Shown: positions 41,701 to 54,608 of the stretch, piece after piece
Numbering within the stretch: the stretch's first letter is position 1
Layout: each line of letters starts with the position of its first letter
DNA from: Eumeta japonica
Lineage: Eukaryota; Arthropoda; Insecta; Lepidoptera; Psychidae
DNA: 64,000 nt
Direction of reading: 5' to 3'
Assembly (NCBI GenBank): GCA_005406025.1
Contig: BGZK01002017.1
Coordinates: 1-64,000 of the forward strand
Program-made: the position numbers and the translations under genes
Notes under the pieces: generated by a model
Seen by the model: only the letters and a program-made list of their open reading frames with translations
Told to the model about the DNA's origin: nothing
The model's database searches: none

Positions 41701-44041
41701 AAAAAGAAACCTGCAAGGTGTTTGTAAGCTGCAGGTTGTATTTTGTGTATTTTTTAATTTGAGATATAGAAGTATGTTTGATATGGAAATATTTTCAATT
41801 TAATTTTATATACTTTACTGAAACAACACTGATACGAATGACAGTATTAAACTGCCCCTTAATAAACTGATAAACCTTTGCCCTATTCTGTCTGTGGTGA
41901 CCTTTTTCGCTCATCGTCTTTACCTTGAGCCCTTTCCTCTACAACACAATTGTAGACAGTATTGATGTGTTTCCTCTGTCTTATTATGAATGCAAGCAGA
42001 GTCATCTTATTTTTGAAGCAATTAACTTATGAGGATACTGAATGTCTATTATTGATAAATATAGATATTATTATCACTATGAAATGTTTGCAATTAAATC
42101 AGTAGTTGTTTATTTATAAAACATGCACAAATACATACATCTTCTCATACTTATATACATACACATTCAAATCACATGTATACATGCACTCTTTGTTAGT
42201 TGTGTCTGGGAGCCTAGAGACCTGTAATGCAGGTATTAACGCTTACGATATGCTCTAGACTTTCACAATATTGTACTTTTTGCAGAGTAAATATTATTAT
42301 CATTAATTCGAGGACAATTATTCCCATAAATAATTTTTTGTATTATAAACAAACAGATAGATGGTAAGGTGAAGTAATAGGGCTTTAAGGAATCCTAAAC
42401 GAACTTCGAGTAAACTCCATATGAATAATCCAAAATATGAATTCTGCGAAAATCACAGATTACTTTTTCTATAATATATGTTTTTATTTGACATTCATCC
42501 GACACCTTGGCTCATGCAATGGGGAATAGTAATCACTTAATATAAGTCGATTTGTGATACTAATGAATATTTTTCTTTCCTTTTAGCTGCGTCCAAAAAC
42601 TTACTGTAAACAACACTTCAAAGATGTCAATTTTCCTGCAAGCTGCTTACATACATCACTGCATTTGCCTGCACACAAAAGGTTATAATTCATAATTAAA
42701 ATGAGAGTTGGTTCCGAGCTGTGGATGTTCTTGTATGTACGTACAATGCCTAAGTACTTTTTTGGGAAGTCATTTAAAAAAAAATATGTTAATAATATGG
42801 AGTTTTTAAATTACTATACCAGATGTAAAAAATATTACATACTTAATAAGCCTATAATTGTCGATAATATAGTAAAATTCGAAGCTAGGAAACATTTAAA
42901 TGTAAACTTTGCATTAGGCTTAGGCTAAGTTTGATCTTTTTGCACATAATTGATTATTTTAAGATCATTGTGAATTAAAAAAAAATATCATATGTAAGTA
43001 ATTTCACACTGATCAGTTTCAAAGGTTTTTCACAATAGTTCATAAATGTGCTCATAAATTTAAGTCCGAAACCAGACAAGCATGCTTTATGGTAAGGGGA
43101 CGATGGCAGATTTTACCTCATACGAGAGACGATAAAACAAAAATATATATGTATACACAATTTATATAGTTGCATCGATTCATACATCATTAAATCATAA
43201 TTATCACTATAATCTATTTAAAAACAAATCTGATCAAGCTTTATTTACTTCCCATATTGAAATTTTCATATTTGCTTTGTTGAAAATTTATTTTTGGCTT
43301 CTCAGTTGTGATAGTCCTACATGAGATTGAAACCAAACTTACGTTATGAATATGAAAGTATTGTTCTTGTTATTTGTTTGCATAAAAACAATTAAAACGA
43401 TTTATATGTGGTATTTACCACTATGTTTCCTATAGTTTCCAATGAATAATAAGATGATAAACGTTTTTGCGGTTTAAATTCACAAGCTCAAAGCCACAGC
43501 GCTAGTCAATTAGCGATGTTGACGAATACACATAAACAACTTCAAAATCTAGGGTTGATTGAAATCATGGTCAAAAACCAATTCGTTTTATAAATCCTAT
43601 TCGCTCTTCAAAGTGTTTGTTATTTTTATTTGTAAATAAGAAGCACTTTTTATCATGTCTCTTATAAAATCTTAAAACTGACCACAGAGAACTTTTATGT
43701 GTACCGAAACGGAGTACCAACTTTATCTTATTACATCACAATACTTTATGTGGCACTATCTATTACCATTAGTAAGAATTTTTATAAGAATTCTTCTAAG
43801 TTCCTATTTATTTACAATAGTTATATAATTCAACTCTTTCAAAATTGGTGCAAATTTTTTGAGAGTAGAATGAATTTTGATATATCAATACATTGAAAAT
43901 TGCATTCAGGGAACAATATTATCCAAATTTTTTAAAAGAAATATACAAATTGAAAATCCAAATTCGTAGAAATAAAATAAAAAGATGAAAATCAGATGAT
44001 GCAAAAATTTATCAAATCAAACATGATATCTGCAGTTGTAG

Positions 44042-44083
<42 letters not shown>

Positions 44084-46060
44084 ATATATAGCAGGAGTCA
44101 GAGCTAGGAAATATGAATTTAATGCTCCCAACCGTAAATATTTGTCATATTTGATCAGATGGTTTTTTTACATTTTTGAAGTTCACTTCCATGTAAATGG
44201 GTTTTTTAATATTATGATTTATTTTTTTATATTACATTTTAGTTATTTTTAAGTAATTTGCTAGGATTTCTTTCTCAACATTAGCGGTATCAAGGACGTG
44301 TCTCATAATATTCGTGATAATTTTTTTTGTCAGTATATTATCTATCGGGACAAATTTTTTTCTATTATCTTTTGCAATTTTGTGCTTGTCCCCTTCTGTA
44401 ATAACTTATAACATTTAAATTATTTATATTGAATTATAATTTATTTTTTTCATACAAATAAGTATCGACAAATACAAATAGGTTTCATACAAATGTAAAC
44501 ATTGCCCAGTGCATTCTAAATTTAATATCCATCAAATTCCATAACTGAATGTTTTTACCTCTTATCAGTTTTTTTTTTATGTTTTTCTGTTCAGCCTTTT
44601 TCTATATTAAAGTATAATGGTTCAATTAATAGTGTTATGCAATTTGTCATTTCAAATTCCATTAAAGCATATCAATTGTACATCTTTTGGTAATAACATT
44701 TAAGAACTCTAAATTTTGATGCCCTGTTCAATGGGTTTGAAAAAAAAATTAAAAATACACATTACGGCGCCTAAAATCGGCCATATTGAATTGCTTTTGG
44801 GTTTCCTATCCTAGGACTTGGGTTGTCAAGACAAATCTAATGATACCTTATTTATAGAAAGCCATCCCAGCCATTTGGATGATATGAGGTAACAAAGAAT
44901 ATTATTACAAACTACATGCATAGGTATGGGCTAATAACATAACCCTTCTTGGCAGTCAGTTAAAAAATATACAAATAGTTACATTTTGAGAACTTTAATA
45001 TTTTGACTTTGTATGACTATTCGCAGGTTGCATCCAAAAGTTCAATATTCATAAATGTAATCTGTAAGATTTGATAGATTGGCTAATACATTTACGAAAT
45101 ACATTTTTACTTTTGGTGTAAACCACAGTATATTTGCCCAAATTTTATAGCTCATATTTTTGTATAATGACTCCATTCAATATTTTGTTTAGAGTTTTTA
45201 CAACATGTAAAAAATTAAAAATCATGCAGATGCATTAATAAGATATTTATTAATCATCCTTTTTTTTATTTTACGTTTTACATATTGCACATAAACATTA
45301 CTTATTGCAATAGCTTTCATGTATATTTTAAATATTTTTTTAATGAGCTATTATGAGTCATATGTTGCACCCGATTCTTACCTACGAAATAATTCATATT
45401 CGACGATGCAATTGCACTAAAAACTTGGAAAACAAACTTGGCTTTTGTTTCGCCAATTTTATTTTGCTTTACATAGTCTTCTGTCAATTCTTAGTCTAAA
45501 CGTTATTTGTTTATAACCTGCTTCATACTATATAATAATTCAATTCATTTCCATGTTGTCATTTTCATTGTACTACAATTTCAAAGATGCTTTTTTAAAT
45601 CAAATTCTTAGTGGTGATGGCTCTGTGGTCAAGAATGTTATTTTGGAAACCAGGAGGTGCCACAGCTTCGATTTCGACCATGGACGAATTGACTGATGAG
45701 TTTTTAACTTAAGTCGAATGTAATCTTTCATTCGGTGTCCCGAGAGCACTTTAAGTCTTCGGTCCCGAATATTGTCGTTGCTTTGACGATGACAGACTTT
45801 AGCAGCTCCCTAACCTTTATGGGTCTGCATTGAAGGTTTAGGGACTAAGTCATCGATGTAAATTTAAAAGATTGTAGGGAGGCACGGCTCAGTGTGATTA
45901 AAATCTCACGAACAAAACTATTTCATACTCTTTGAGTAGCTGCGAAGGGTCAAACAAAGGAATTAGTTATGTGAAAAAAAAATTGTTTTTGTGAAAAAAC
46001 ATTTTTCCCCATTGTTTAGCCTTCCTTATTAACTCATGTTAATGATTTATCCTAGTAAAT
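38740..46060. other. Long AT-rich stretch with almost nothing recognised
   Basis: No intact gene was found. Faint signals: a short plus frame with a good donor at 39366/39367 and an acceptor at 39789, and a stretch after an acceptor at 42586 reading LRPKTYCKQHFKDVNFPA, vaguely like the end of a THAP domain. The minus-strand frames at 39960-40554 look like composition artefacts. A SINE-like GGCTCTGTGG box lies at about 45618. Confidence 0.35.
44045..44095. repeat. (TA)n microsatellite
   Basis: About 17 TA units, then TG and TA variants. Confidence 0.9.
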
Positions 46061-47150
46061 ATTTTATTGCGCTTTGAAAATTAATGTCGTGATCACTGAC
46101 TTATTTGTATAACGAGCCGTATCCACTCGGTAGTTCCTGTTCATAAAGAGTATGACAGCGGTTTTGTATAACTTTTCATCACACCATTCGCCATGAACAC
46201 GCCGAGCTGCAAAACCTGTTCTATCATCAAAAAAACTTGTTATTCTATCTGCTTTTTTCATCACATGAAATATTTACCTGTGGCCATCACATCGAATATG
46301 AGAATACGTGGCTTTTTATGTACATTTGTAGTAGAAGCTGTTTTTTTAACTATTTTTGGGTTAACACCCGGCTGCAAATTTATTTCATTAAAGCAAAAGG
46401 GTGAACAGTGGGTAGTGGGTAACTTGCATTTTTGCAGATTCTTACTTCCACATTTATTAAGTCCCTTTTAAATATTTGTTTCGTATTTGTACATCCGATG
46501 TGAAAGATGACAAATGCAGACACAACCTCATTGAGTGAAACGCTGTCGTGTAATGAATTCGCATGACAGCATTTTACTTAACGATGTGATGAATAAAAAA
46601 TGGTGATTCTTTTCGAAAAGCAGATCCCCTGTTATTTCGTCTCACACGGACTATACTACGTTTAAGATGTAGACAAGTAACTCACAATTTGACAGATTAT
46701 TTTGTCGGTCCCTCATAGAGAATGCGCTTAACAGGTACGGCAGGAAAATTTAAATCGTTTCGGCACTATAATTTTATTGTTTTCTATGGACAGTATTCAG
46801 AAGTTCCTATTCTCCACTAACCACCAGTTGAAATAATGGATGTAACACATTCTTAGATTTTTAACTAGCAATTAATTGGAACTTCTGAGACTGCCCATTT
46901 AGTTTTTTTTTTTTTATTTTGGCCTTTGACACAGTTGAGATTAATAGGAAAAAATATTATTTAAATATTTTTTCAATAACACTATTTTTTATTCAAGACT
47001 TTATTTTTTGAAGTGAAAACAACATTGAACACACTGTTTAAGGAAATTAAATTGGACAAAATAAATAGAAAAACTAAAATTATTCTATTGAATTTTTCAA
47101 CCTAAATAGCGACAGAAAGACAGTATACATTAAAATAATAATACATTTAC
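46060..47150. other. Unassigned stretch
   Basis: Two opposed frames at 46064-46471 overlap and neither has a recognisable domain. The rest is AT-rich. Confidence 0.3.
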
Positions 47151-48063
47151 CATAAGACACTTTTGGTAGAAAAATCAATAATTAGAACTTTTATTTTACA
47201 TTGTGTTATAATATAGCCTGCTATGTGATTTTTAGTTTCGCATTGTGTAATATTACTAACACTTTGTACATCATTATTTGATAACAAATTTAACAATAGA
47301 TTTATATTGACATCCTCACCACCATATACTTTTTCTTCTACTTTTGCAATCGGGCGCTGTAATGGCAGGAATATCTCATTTTCATCATCTTCACAATTAG
47401 CATTTGTAGACAGTTGCTATGTTATACAATGCACCAACATTGCTTTATAAGTTTCTTCTAATTGGCTACATGTTGGGGACGTATTTCTACAACGCTGGCT
47501 TTTAATTGAAGAATAGAATTTTCCAGTGGATCTTGATTGAAGTTTCAGGTCAATAAACTTCAGACACGTAAGACTTGAATTTGAACTATATTCATTGTAA
47601 CTTTGCCTATCTTAGTCGGTATTGGGCCGTCATCACACCAGGGACGCTGGTGAATTTTTGAATTTCATCCGCGCACTTGTTTTTTTGTTTCTCGAGTCTG
47701 CATTTTAAAAAGTAATTTGTCTGTAGGTGTCATATTTTTCACTGCATTTTCGAGGCATTTTTGGCGTTGAAGCATTTTTGCAGTTTATAATCGTTTTTGG
47801 TACATTGCAATACTATTTTTTGCATTATTAAGTTTTTTTTTATTAACATAAAATGATTGCTTTTTATTCCAAGGATCTCTGCGGTCCGATTCAACAGGGC
47901 TAAAAAAGTACGCAGAGCTCATGAAAAGCAAAATGTTAGTGCAGTCAACTGTGGTACTTTTCATTGCCAATAATCCACAAAAGTCATTCGTGACTGATGG
48001 CAATTGGCAACTAAAAAACGCTTGCTGGAGATCTATTTTCGACATCCACTCGTTGGCCTTCAA
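47150..48063 (-). pseudogene. Decayed transposase-like frames, unrecognised
   Basis: The minus strand gives a readable segment KANEWMSKIDLQQAFFSCQL with a following LLAMKSTTVDC, then further down, with one stop, LPLQRPIAKVEEKVYGGEDV and NITQCETKNHIAGYII. The last part recalls the C-terminus of THAP9/P-element-like transposases, but the resemblance is loose. The upstream part belongs to a segment duplicated at 49663-49990. Confidence 0.35.
47648..47686. repeat. Short duplicated motif, copy 1
   Basis: GACGCTGGTGAATTTTTGAA followed by TTTCATCCGCGCACTTG recurs at about 48508-48540 with one change. Confidence 0.75.
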
Positions 48064-48182
48064 ATGTTAATTTACTTTTATTGGTAAATGTGATTGGTGT
48101 ACACATTGCAATTTAGACCTCCCATATAACAATAATAAATTTGAGAAATTAAACTTCATTATTTTGTCTCATGAGAATTCAC
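47860..48182. repeat. Direct repeat, copy 1
   Basis: About 320 bases from AAAATGATTGCTTTTTATTC to GTCTCATGAGAATTCACC match 49660-49993 with only scattered differences, in the same orientation and 1.8 kb apart. Confidence 0.9.
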
Positions 48183-48299
48183 CTTTTGACCTGTGTATAT
48201 AAAGTCCACAACCAACACTAGTATGTTATATACGGTGGTATGGACGGTAGAAATACATTATTTTTGCAAAATCTGTAATTTTAATGCTGTCAGTTAAAT

Positions 48300-49336
48300 T
48301 TCGAGCTGCCATATAATATATGCGTAGTTTGTCACATGTCGAAGACACTGCATTCCATTTGCTCTTGTCTCAAATACACGGCGCGGGAGCTTTGCCTGCC
48401 TTAGACGAGGCGGTCGGTATAGTATCGGCCGTCTTAGTGGTTTCGGCTCTAGCCATCACAACAGACTGTTGTGACTGTTTCATTAACGTTAATTGGATCT
48501 AGAGACGCTGGTGAATTTCTGAATTTCATCCGCGCACTTGGGGTAGGATCTAGCTCGGATTCTTCAACATTTAACTGATTTTTTAGTCCCGAATTCTTGG
48601 AACCCATCGTCCCCAACATCCGATTCTTTGACCGTCGTGTCTGAATGGTACGAATCGGTATCGTCATCGGATGATAGGGCGCTGATCGCCTTTTTACCGG
48701 AGACAGATGGAGACAAGAAAGATCTATATGTCATGTTTTTTATGAGAAATCACACTCTGACCTGTATAGATGAATTCTACTACTAATACTAGTACATCAT
48801 ATATGGTGGTATGTACAGTATATATATATTTTTTTTTTGCTACATCCACAAATGCTTTTCAGTCAATAATAAAATTTTTGAATGCAGGGGAGGTTTTATT
48901 CACGACTCTGCACTTGTCAATCGTTTTAGTTAGTATATGGGCTTTGGCTGGTCTTCAAGTATTGTCTACTATTTACTGTGTGGTCTCCGTTACATAGAGC
49001 TTTTTATCTTTCGTGCGTGTGCGCTCTTGGTCCAGTGAGGAACCGTGTACTTTGTATAATGCAGCTAAATGTGGCAGCGTGCGTCCACGTGGCCTATTCC
49101 TAGTAGCGTTGGCACTGCCCGAGACCTCTCTTGTACTGGTTATACCGAAAGGACCATACATTTTCAAGAGTTTGTTGTATATAGCTTTGGCGTTGTCGGT
49201 CTTATTTAAGACCGCCAGTCATAGACTTGAAGACTTGCCATCCCTAGACTTGAAGACTTGCCATCCCTTTCGTGCAGTCTGTGCACCGAACAGATTGACC
49301 TTGATTGGCAAGGTCTGTTGTAATTCCATCAGTTGA
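48300..49336 (-). pseudogene. Decayed reading frame, unrecognised (retroelement Gag-like?)
   Basis: In one minus-strand frame, interrupted by a few stops, the region reads MKMYGPFGITSTREVSGSAN, later RPRGRTLPHLAALYKVHGSS and KDKKLYVTETTQ, then AKAHILTKTIDKCRV and FKNFIID. The composition is that of a real protein, not noise, over at least 130 codons. A second piece at 48449-48667 ends SARMKFRNSPASLDPINVNE. I do not recognise the family. Confidence 0.4.
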
Positions 49337-49659
49337 ACATTCAAATGGCATGCCTTGAATGACTGTTTTTGACATTCGAAAAAGAATGTTCTCGTTAATT
49401 AATGACTTGTCGAGATTCCTGAAATCCTGTTGAAATCCTGCTTTTATTTTTGTGATTTTCTTAGCTGGAAATGTTATTGCTTTTGTCTGGATATTTTATA
49501 CTAAACTCTGTTATTTCAGTTTCTGTATTGGCTCCAAAATTGAATTTTTAACTTTTATATGTCATCCCGATTCCATCAAGGCTTATTAAGGTTTCACGAT
49601 CTGGTTTCAGCATGAAGCAATTTTGATTTGCAAATAGGTAATAATTCAAGTAAACCATA

Positions 49660-49993
49660 AAATGATTGCTTTTTATTCCAAGGATCTCTGCGTTCCGATT
49701 CAACAGGGCTAAAAAAAGTTCGCAGAGCTCATGAAAAGCAAAATGGTAGTGCAGTCAACTGTGGTACTTTTCATTGCCAATAATGCACAAAAGTCATTCG
49801 TGACTGATGGCAATTGGCAACTAAAAAACGCTTGCTGGAGATCTTTTTTCGGCATCCACTCGTTGGCCTTCAAATGTTCATTTAGTTTTATTGGTAAATG
49901 AGATTGGAGTACACATTGTAATTTAGACCTCCCATATAACAATAATAAATTTGAGAAATTAAACTTCATTATTTTGTCTCATGAGAATTCACC
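49660..49993. repeat. Direct repeat, copy 2
   Basis: The second copy of the 47860-48182 segment. Its right edge coincides with the start of the hAT terminal sequence at about 50001, so the hAT element probably inserted here or close by. Confidence 0.9.
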
Positions 49994-50290
49994 CTCTGAC
50001 AGTGGCGAAGGGTGAGAAAAATATAAAGGGAAGCCGAATCTTAAAAAATTGTCAACATTAAACATTATTAATAAAAATATAACTATTACTACCGAGCTCC
50101 GTAACGCCCTCTGGTATAACGCGGAGATATTTCATTCGCCACTTTTGGCATACTTGAAGTCAACGATAGAATACAAACAAAAGACTTCGAGCATGCATAA
50201 AAGCAGCTTTGAAAAAAGCTAATGAAGTAGTTTCCTTTAGTCGAATTTATAGCAGCGCAGTGGATAAATGAATTAAAGGAGATAAAAAAG

Positions 50291-50650
50291 CTATTTAAAT
50301 TCTAGTGGTAATCTACGATTTTTCTTGAGAAAATGAGCTAATACCAAGTCATAAAAATTTGGCTTACTTTTGATTTGCAACAGTAAATGTTTTTCTATAG
50401 ATAACAACGCGAGATCTGAAAGCCTTTGTTCTGTCTGGTTATTCCTGAGGTACGTATGAATGCGTTTGAGAGCTGAAAAAGATCGTTCCGCGGCCGCAAT
50501 TGTTATCGGAAGGGTTAAACAGATATTACATAAGCTTAAAATTTGAGGAAATGTATGTTTTAAGATATCCTTTTGTAAATGCAAAAATAACTCGTACATA
50601 TCTAATCCTTTAAGCGAGGGAGACGAATATAATACTTTTAACTCATTTTT
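50291..50650 (-). pseudogene. hAT transposase, dimerisation domain
   Basis: After the frameshifts a frame from about 50650 reads NELKVLYSSPSLKGLDMYEL, then the dimerisation motif PITIAAAERSFSALKRIHTY with RLSDLALLSIEK, ending at 50291. This is the standard hAT C-terminus. Confidence 0.8.
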
Positions 50651-50814
50651 AATGCATTTATGTCAAAATTCGAGGAAATAATAAATTTAAATTATTTAGT
50701 TTATCCTCAGGAAATGTACGTTCGAATAAATCATATTTCGACTTACTTAGTAAATCTAAAAACGACAAATTGCTTAGTGAACTATATCTGGTTTGAATTT
50801 GATTTTAACATTAT

Positions 50815-51879
50815 CTACAATTTCGATGAAAATACGTTTATACCTCGTTTTAAGTCTGATTCTAAGCTAAATAGACGTCGGTGTCTTCGTGGAGGCTCAC
50901 TTATATCAGTGACACTGTCGTAAATTTCGTCAAACTTATTAATGAAATTACTCTCAACCCAATTTAATAGCGATTGAACTTCGCGAATAACGACGTCTAT
51001 ATCACTCTGTTTATTTTGTAGTAAAGCGAAAGTAATATCTGTTCTTGCAAATAATTCAGCTAAAGTATGCAAAAAAAAGCAAAATTCCCTATCTTCTAAT
51101 TTCATTAACAAACTTTCTGATATGGCAATTGATTCAGAATCCCAATCCATCGGATTTTCTATAATTATATTAAATGTTTGTATTATGTCGGATCTACAGT
51201 TACAAATGACATTAATAATACGAGAATGATACTGCCATCGAGTTTCTGCGACACCAGACAAACGACGATCTGACGTTAATTTTAAAAGACCCGAACGTTT
51301 AGTAGATTTATTAAAAAATATTATGCAATTGATGTGGCCGAAAAATTGTTTTAACTCTGGAATATTTTCTAAAGATCGAGATAACACTAAGTTAAGTACG
51401 TGAGCATAGCAAGGAATAAAGACAGCCATTGGGCATTGTAATTTGATTTTTGTTTGTACGCCGCCCTGAGCACCCGACATCACAGCGGCCCCATCATACG
51501 ACTGACCGACTAATTTTTCTTTACAATTAAACTGATCTATGACCTCTAATATACTTTGCGATAACTGATCTGCTCCACGTTCTAAAGTAACATCGAAAAA
51601 ACCTACATATCTCTCTTCGATCCCCGTCTTAGTCAAATAGCGGAATATGACAGACATTTGCTCTCGATGGCTAATATCAGGTGTTTCGTCGGCTATAACC
51701 GACACGAATTTCGCAAAGTTAATTTCTGATTTAATTTCATCTCTAATGACCTGAGCTATGGACTTTATTAAATCGTTCGGAATATCGCTCGAGAGACCAG
51801 AGAACACAGAGTTCTGAGTTGAGGAACATTGCTCTAAATGCATATCTAATACTGAATCATATGTTTTTAAAAACAACAA
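50815..51879 (-). pseudogene. hAT transposase, DUF4371 catalytic core
   Basis: This long frame (about 350 codons) holds FVSVIADETPDISHREQMSV, with the first catalytic Asp, and VGQSYDGAAVMSGAQGGVQT with the second, then CYAHVLNLVL. Catalytic acids look intact. It ends prematurely at 50815 where a frameshift occurs; protein-like sequence (SLSNLSFLDLLSKSKYDLFE) continues in the next frame. Confidence 0.8.
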
Positions 51880-51974
51880 AGTTTCTATAATTTTTCGTCA
51901 TGGCCGCGAAACGATAGCTCTTGCCTTCCTAATCAAATGGTGGTGTCTGTAAATCGCTTAATTAAATTACGGTT

Positions 51975-52415
51975 TCATTCTACTTTTTTATTATATGCCT
52001 CGAAAGAGTTCCCTAAAGAAATTTCAATTCTATTAATGCCAAATTCGTGCAATGCTAAAGAACTACGAATATGTTTTTCAGTTTGTAAGTGTTTTTTCGA
52101 GGAATTAGTAAAATTATTTATATCTACAAATCCGGTACTACTCCAAACGTTACTTGATTTTGAAAATAATAAACAAGGAAAACAATATATTGTATTATGC
52201 TTACAACTGCCAGTCAACCAAGTAAATTTTTCGTAAAGTGAAACGTGGAAATGCTTACAAAAACCATCTTTACGTTTATAATCTATTTTCATATTACGTT
52301 TAGCACGATCTAACTCGATAATTTTCTGTTTTTGCTGAAACGTTAATTTTGAAAAGGAGTTTTCGCTTTGTAATAGAAAATCCGTAGTGCAGCATTCAAT
52401 TGCTAAGAGTGCCAT
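51975..52415 (-). pseudogene. hAT transposase, N-terminal TTF-type zinc finger
   Basis: The likely start MALLAIECCTTD is followed by a TTF-like zinc finger (KHFHVSLYEKFTWLTGSCKH, NTIYCFPCLLF, then HLQTEKH). It ends in a premature TGA (51975-51977) after NKKVE. Sequence similarity continues past the stop (RFTDTT, then RQELSFRGH) before a small deletion shifts the frame. Confidence 0.75.
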
Positions 52416-52751
52416 TATAAAATCGAAAATAGAAAACACTTACTGAATAAATAGAATAACAATCAATTCGTCTTAAATACCACTACACTAACTTAGTGTC
52501 ACTAACTCGTATTATATAAATTCAATTACACTCATGACGCTATTTCAACTTTAATTCGAACTAACGCATTATTATTTACATAATGATAATATGATACACT
52601 GAACATTATTTCTACATAATACAATTTATACAATACATATATTTTTAATTGTAACAACAAAACGAACCAACAAAATGAACAAACAAAATTTTGAGCCTCT
52701 ATATAAAATATTAACAATTTCTTCGTCAACGTCGAAGTCGTCGACTTAAGT

Positions 52752-53568
52752 TTACTTTCGATGGTGAAGAAGGCGATCTCGCGCGGTGGTTCGGCGGCGG
52801 TGCCGCTCCGGGCCGGAGTCCGAGGAGTTCGCGTCCTCGTTCTCGGCCTCCGTACTGTCACAACCACGGGACATGGTATCCCTGCCTTCTTCACCGCCTT
52901 GCGGCGATGATGATGTCGTATTGGAGTCGTTTTTGATATATTCAGCTCCTCGCCGCAATCTTCGGCAGACTGCCTTTCGTCCGCACGATCCGCGCCTCGT
53001 GTTGTCGTGGTTTCGATTTCCGTCTGCCGCGCTCGGTCATCAGCATTGGACTGCATTTTACGAACGTGTAATCGTCGTCCGACTCGTCACTGTTATAATG
53101 CTCGTAGGCGGCCTGGGGGTGTCCTGAATGAAGGCGTCGTCGCCACCGCGCCAGTGTAATAACTGATCTACGTGTTTCTTTAGACACTGAGTTAGTTCGT
53201 GAGTACGTACTAACCACACCCGTGATCCTAAATTTTCACGAGAGTCCCTCTTAGCCACTTATATTTATTACCGTTTTGATAATGCCGTTTCACTATAACT
53301 TTATCACCGACGGTAAAATTAATTTTCGTTTCCTCCGAAATATTTAGATTGTGAGATCTGCGAACGAGATACACTCTGAGCGAGATTTGCGGCTGACGGA
53401 GCTGGCGCGACATGTTTAGGTACGTCCTTACGTGGACACAACAAGTCGAGCCTCGTACGCACGTTCCGGCCGAGCATCAACTGCGCCGGAGAGACACCGG
53501 TCGTACTATGAACGGAGTTCCTATAGCTTAGTAAATACTTATTTACTTGGTGTTCGAGCGAAGAGACA
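52752..53568 (-). pseudogene. Gypsy integrase C-terminus and tail
   Basis: LLSYRNSVHSTTGVSPAQLM with LGRNVRTRLDLL (GPY/F-type region), then KVIVKRHYQNGNKYKWLRGT and a basic Pro/Arg tail appear in successive frames. At least two frameshifts occur. Confidence 0.65.
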
Positions 53569-54222
53569 CTATTCGTTTCCGACATTAACGTTTTTAATGC
53601 CTTTAATAAGTTTTACGGTGATTTCCGCTTGACCATTAGATGCCGGGTGGTAAGGTGGAATCGTGACGTGTTTAATGTCGTTCACCTCGCAGTATCTACG
53701 GAACCGCGCCGAAGTGAACGGCGTCGCGTTATCGGTAACGATAGTTCGTGGTAACCCGAACCGACCTAACATTTCACTGAGCCGCCGTAATACCGGCTCG
53801 GTGCCCGCACCGTCCGCGAGCGGAGCCCACTCCACCCACTTAGAGTGCGCGTCCACCACGACGAGGTGGTGCCGCCCGCCACACTTAGCATATCCAAATG
53901 AACGCGTTCCCACGGTCGCGCGGGTACGGCCAGGGCGCGAGTGGCGCGCGGGCGGGCGGGCCGCAGCGCCGTGCACGCGCCGCACGCGCCCACTGCGCCT
54001 CGATGTCCGCATCTATCCCGGCCACCAGAACCTACGGCGCGCCTCCGCCTTAGTCTTTACTACGCCGAAATGTGAGGAATGTAATTCTCGTAAGATCCTG
54101 CCTTGTAAATTGAGCGGAATTACTACTTTGTGTCCTCTCAGAATACATCCGTCCTCTACATTTAATTGAAATCTACAGTTATAATATGGTTTTAATTGAA
54201 AAACGGACATTTTCGGGGCCAA
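53569..54222 (-). CDS. Gypsy integrase, zinc-binding and catalytic core
   Basis: An N-terminal H2C2-type region (GRILRELHSSHFGVVKTKAE) precedes the DDE core: VVVDAHSKWVEW, TIVTDNATPFTSARF, and HPASNGQAEITVKLIKG. The zinc finger's Cys pair lies in a degraded stretch near 53990. The core is one open frame from 54012 to 53569. Confidence 0.82.
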
Positions 54223-54608
54223 CCATTTCTTATAAAATTAACGACAGAATGTAACATCGGATCGTTCTGTGTTTCGACTTTGATTTCTTTAATAGTTATG
54301 CTGGATTGATCATTACTCGAAATGAAATGTAAATACGAGTTAATTTCCCCGTCCTCAACATCGACGCTCGCCGCGCATGTCCCCGCGCCGCTCCCGTCGG
54401 CAGCCGCGCGCCGCGGGTGCGAGCGAGATAGATAATCCGCGACGTTATTTGCACTACGAACGTACTGTACGGTGTAATTGTATGCCGATAAGAAAAGTGC
54501 ATATCTTTGCAGCCTATTTGCCGTCATCTCGGGATCCCTTTTTGTTCCCAAATATTGATAAAAGTGGCTTATGATCGGTTTTGAGAACAAATGGATCTGC
54601 CCTGCCAT
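54192..54608 (-). pseudogene. Gypsy RNase H end and linker
   Basis: The end of RNase H is recognisable from RDPEMTANRLQRYALFLSAY and YVRSANNVADYLSRS. The frame is offset from the RT frame, so expression as one protein is not possible. Confidence 0.75.

Larger units (their letters stand above)
50001..52440 (-). mobile_element. hAT element, ZMYM1-like transposase
   Basis: The right end in the window is CAGTGGCGAAGGGTGAGAAA, a typical CAG-type hAT terminus. The minus strand then carries a nearly complete transposase in three pieces. The opposite terminus was not found and the element abuts a Gypsy element beyond about 52740. It is disabled by at least two stops and two frameshifts. Confidence 0.7.

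Noticed and set aside
46064..46471. Two opposed frames of 66 and 92 codons
   Set aside because: They overlap in antisense and neither has recognisable motifs or splice context; too weak to call a gene.
53663..54169. 168-codon plus-strand frame
   Set aside because: It is antisense to the Gypsy integrase; high G+C there keeps several frames open.
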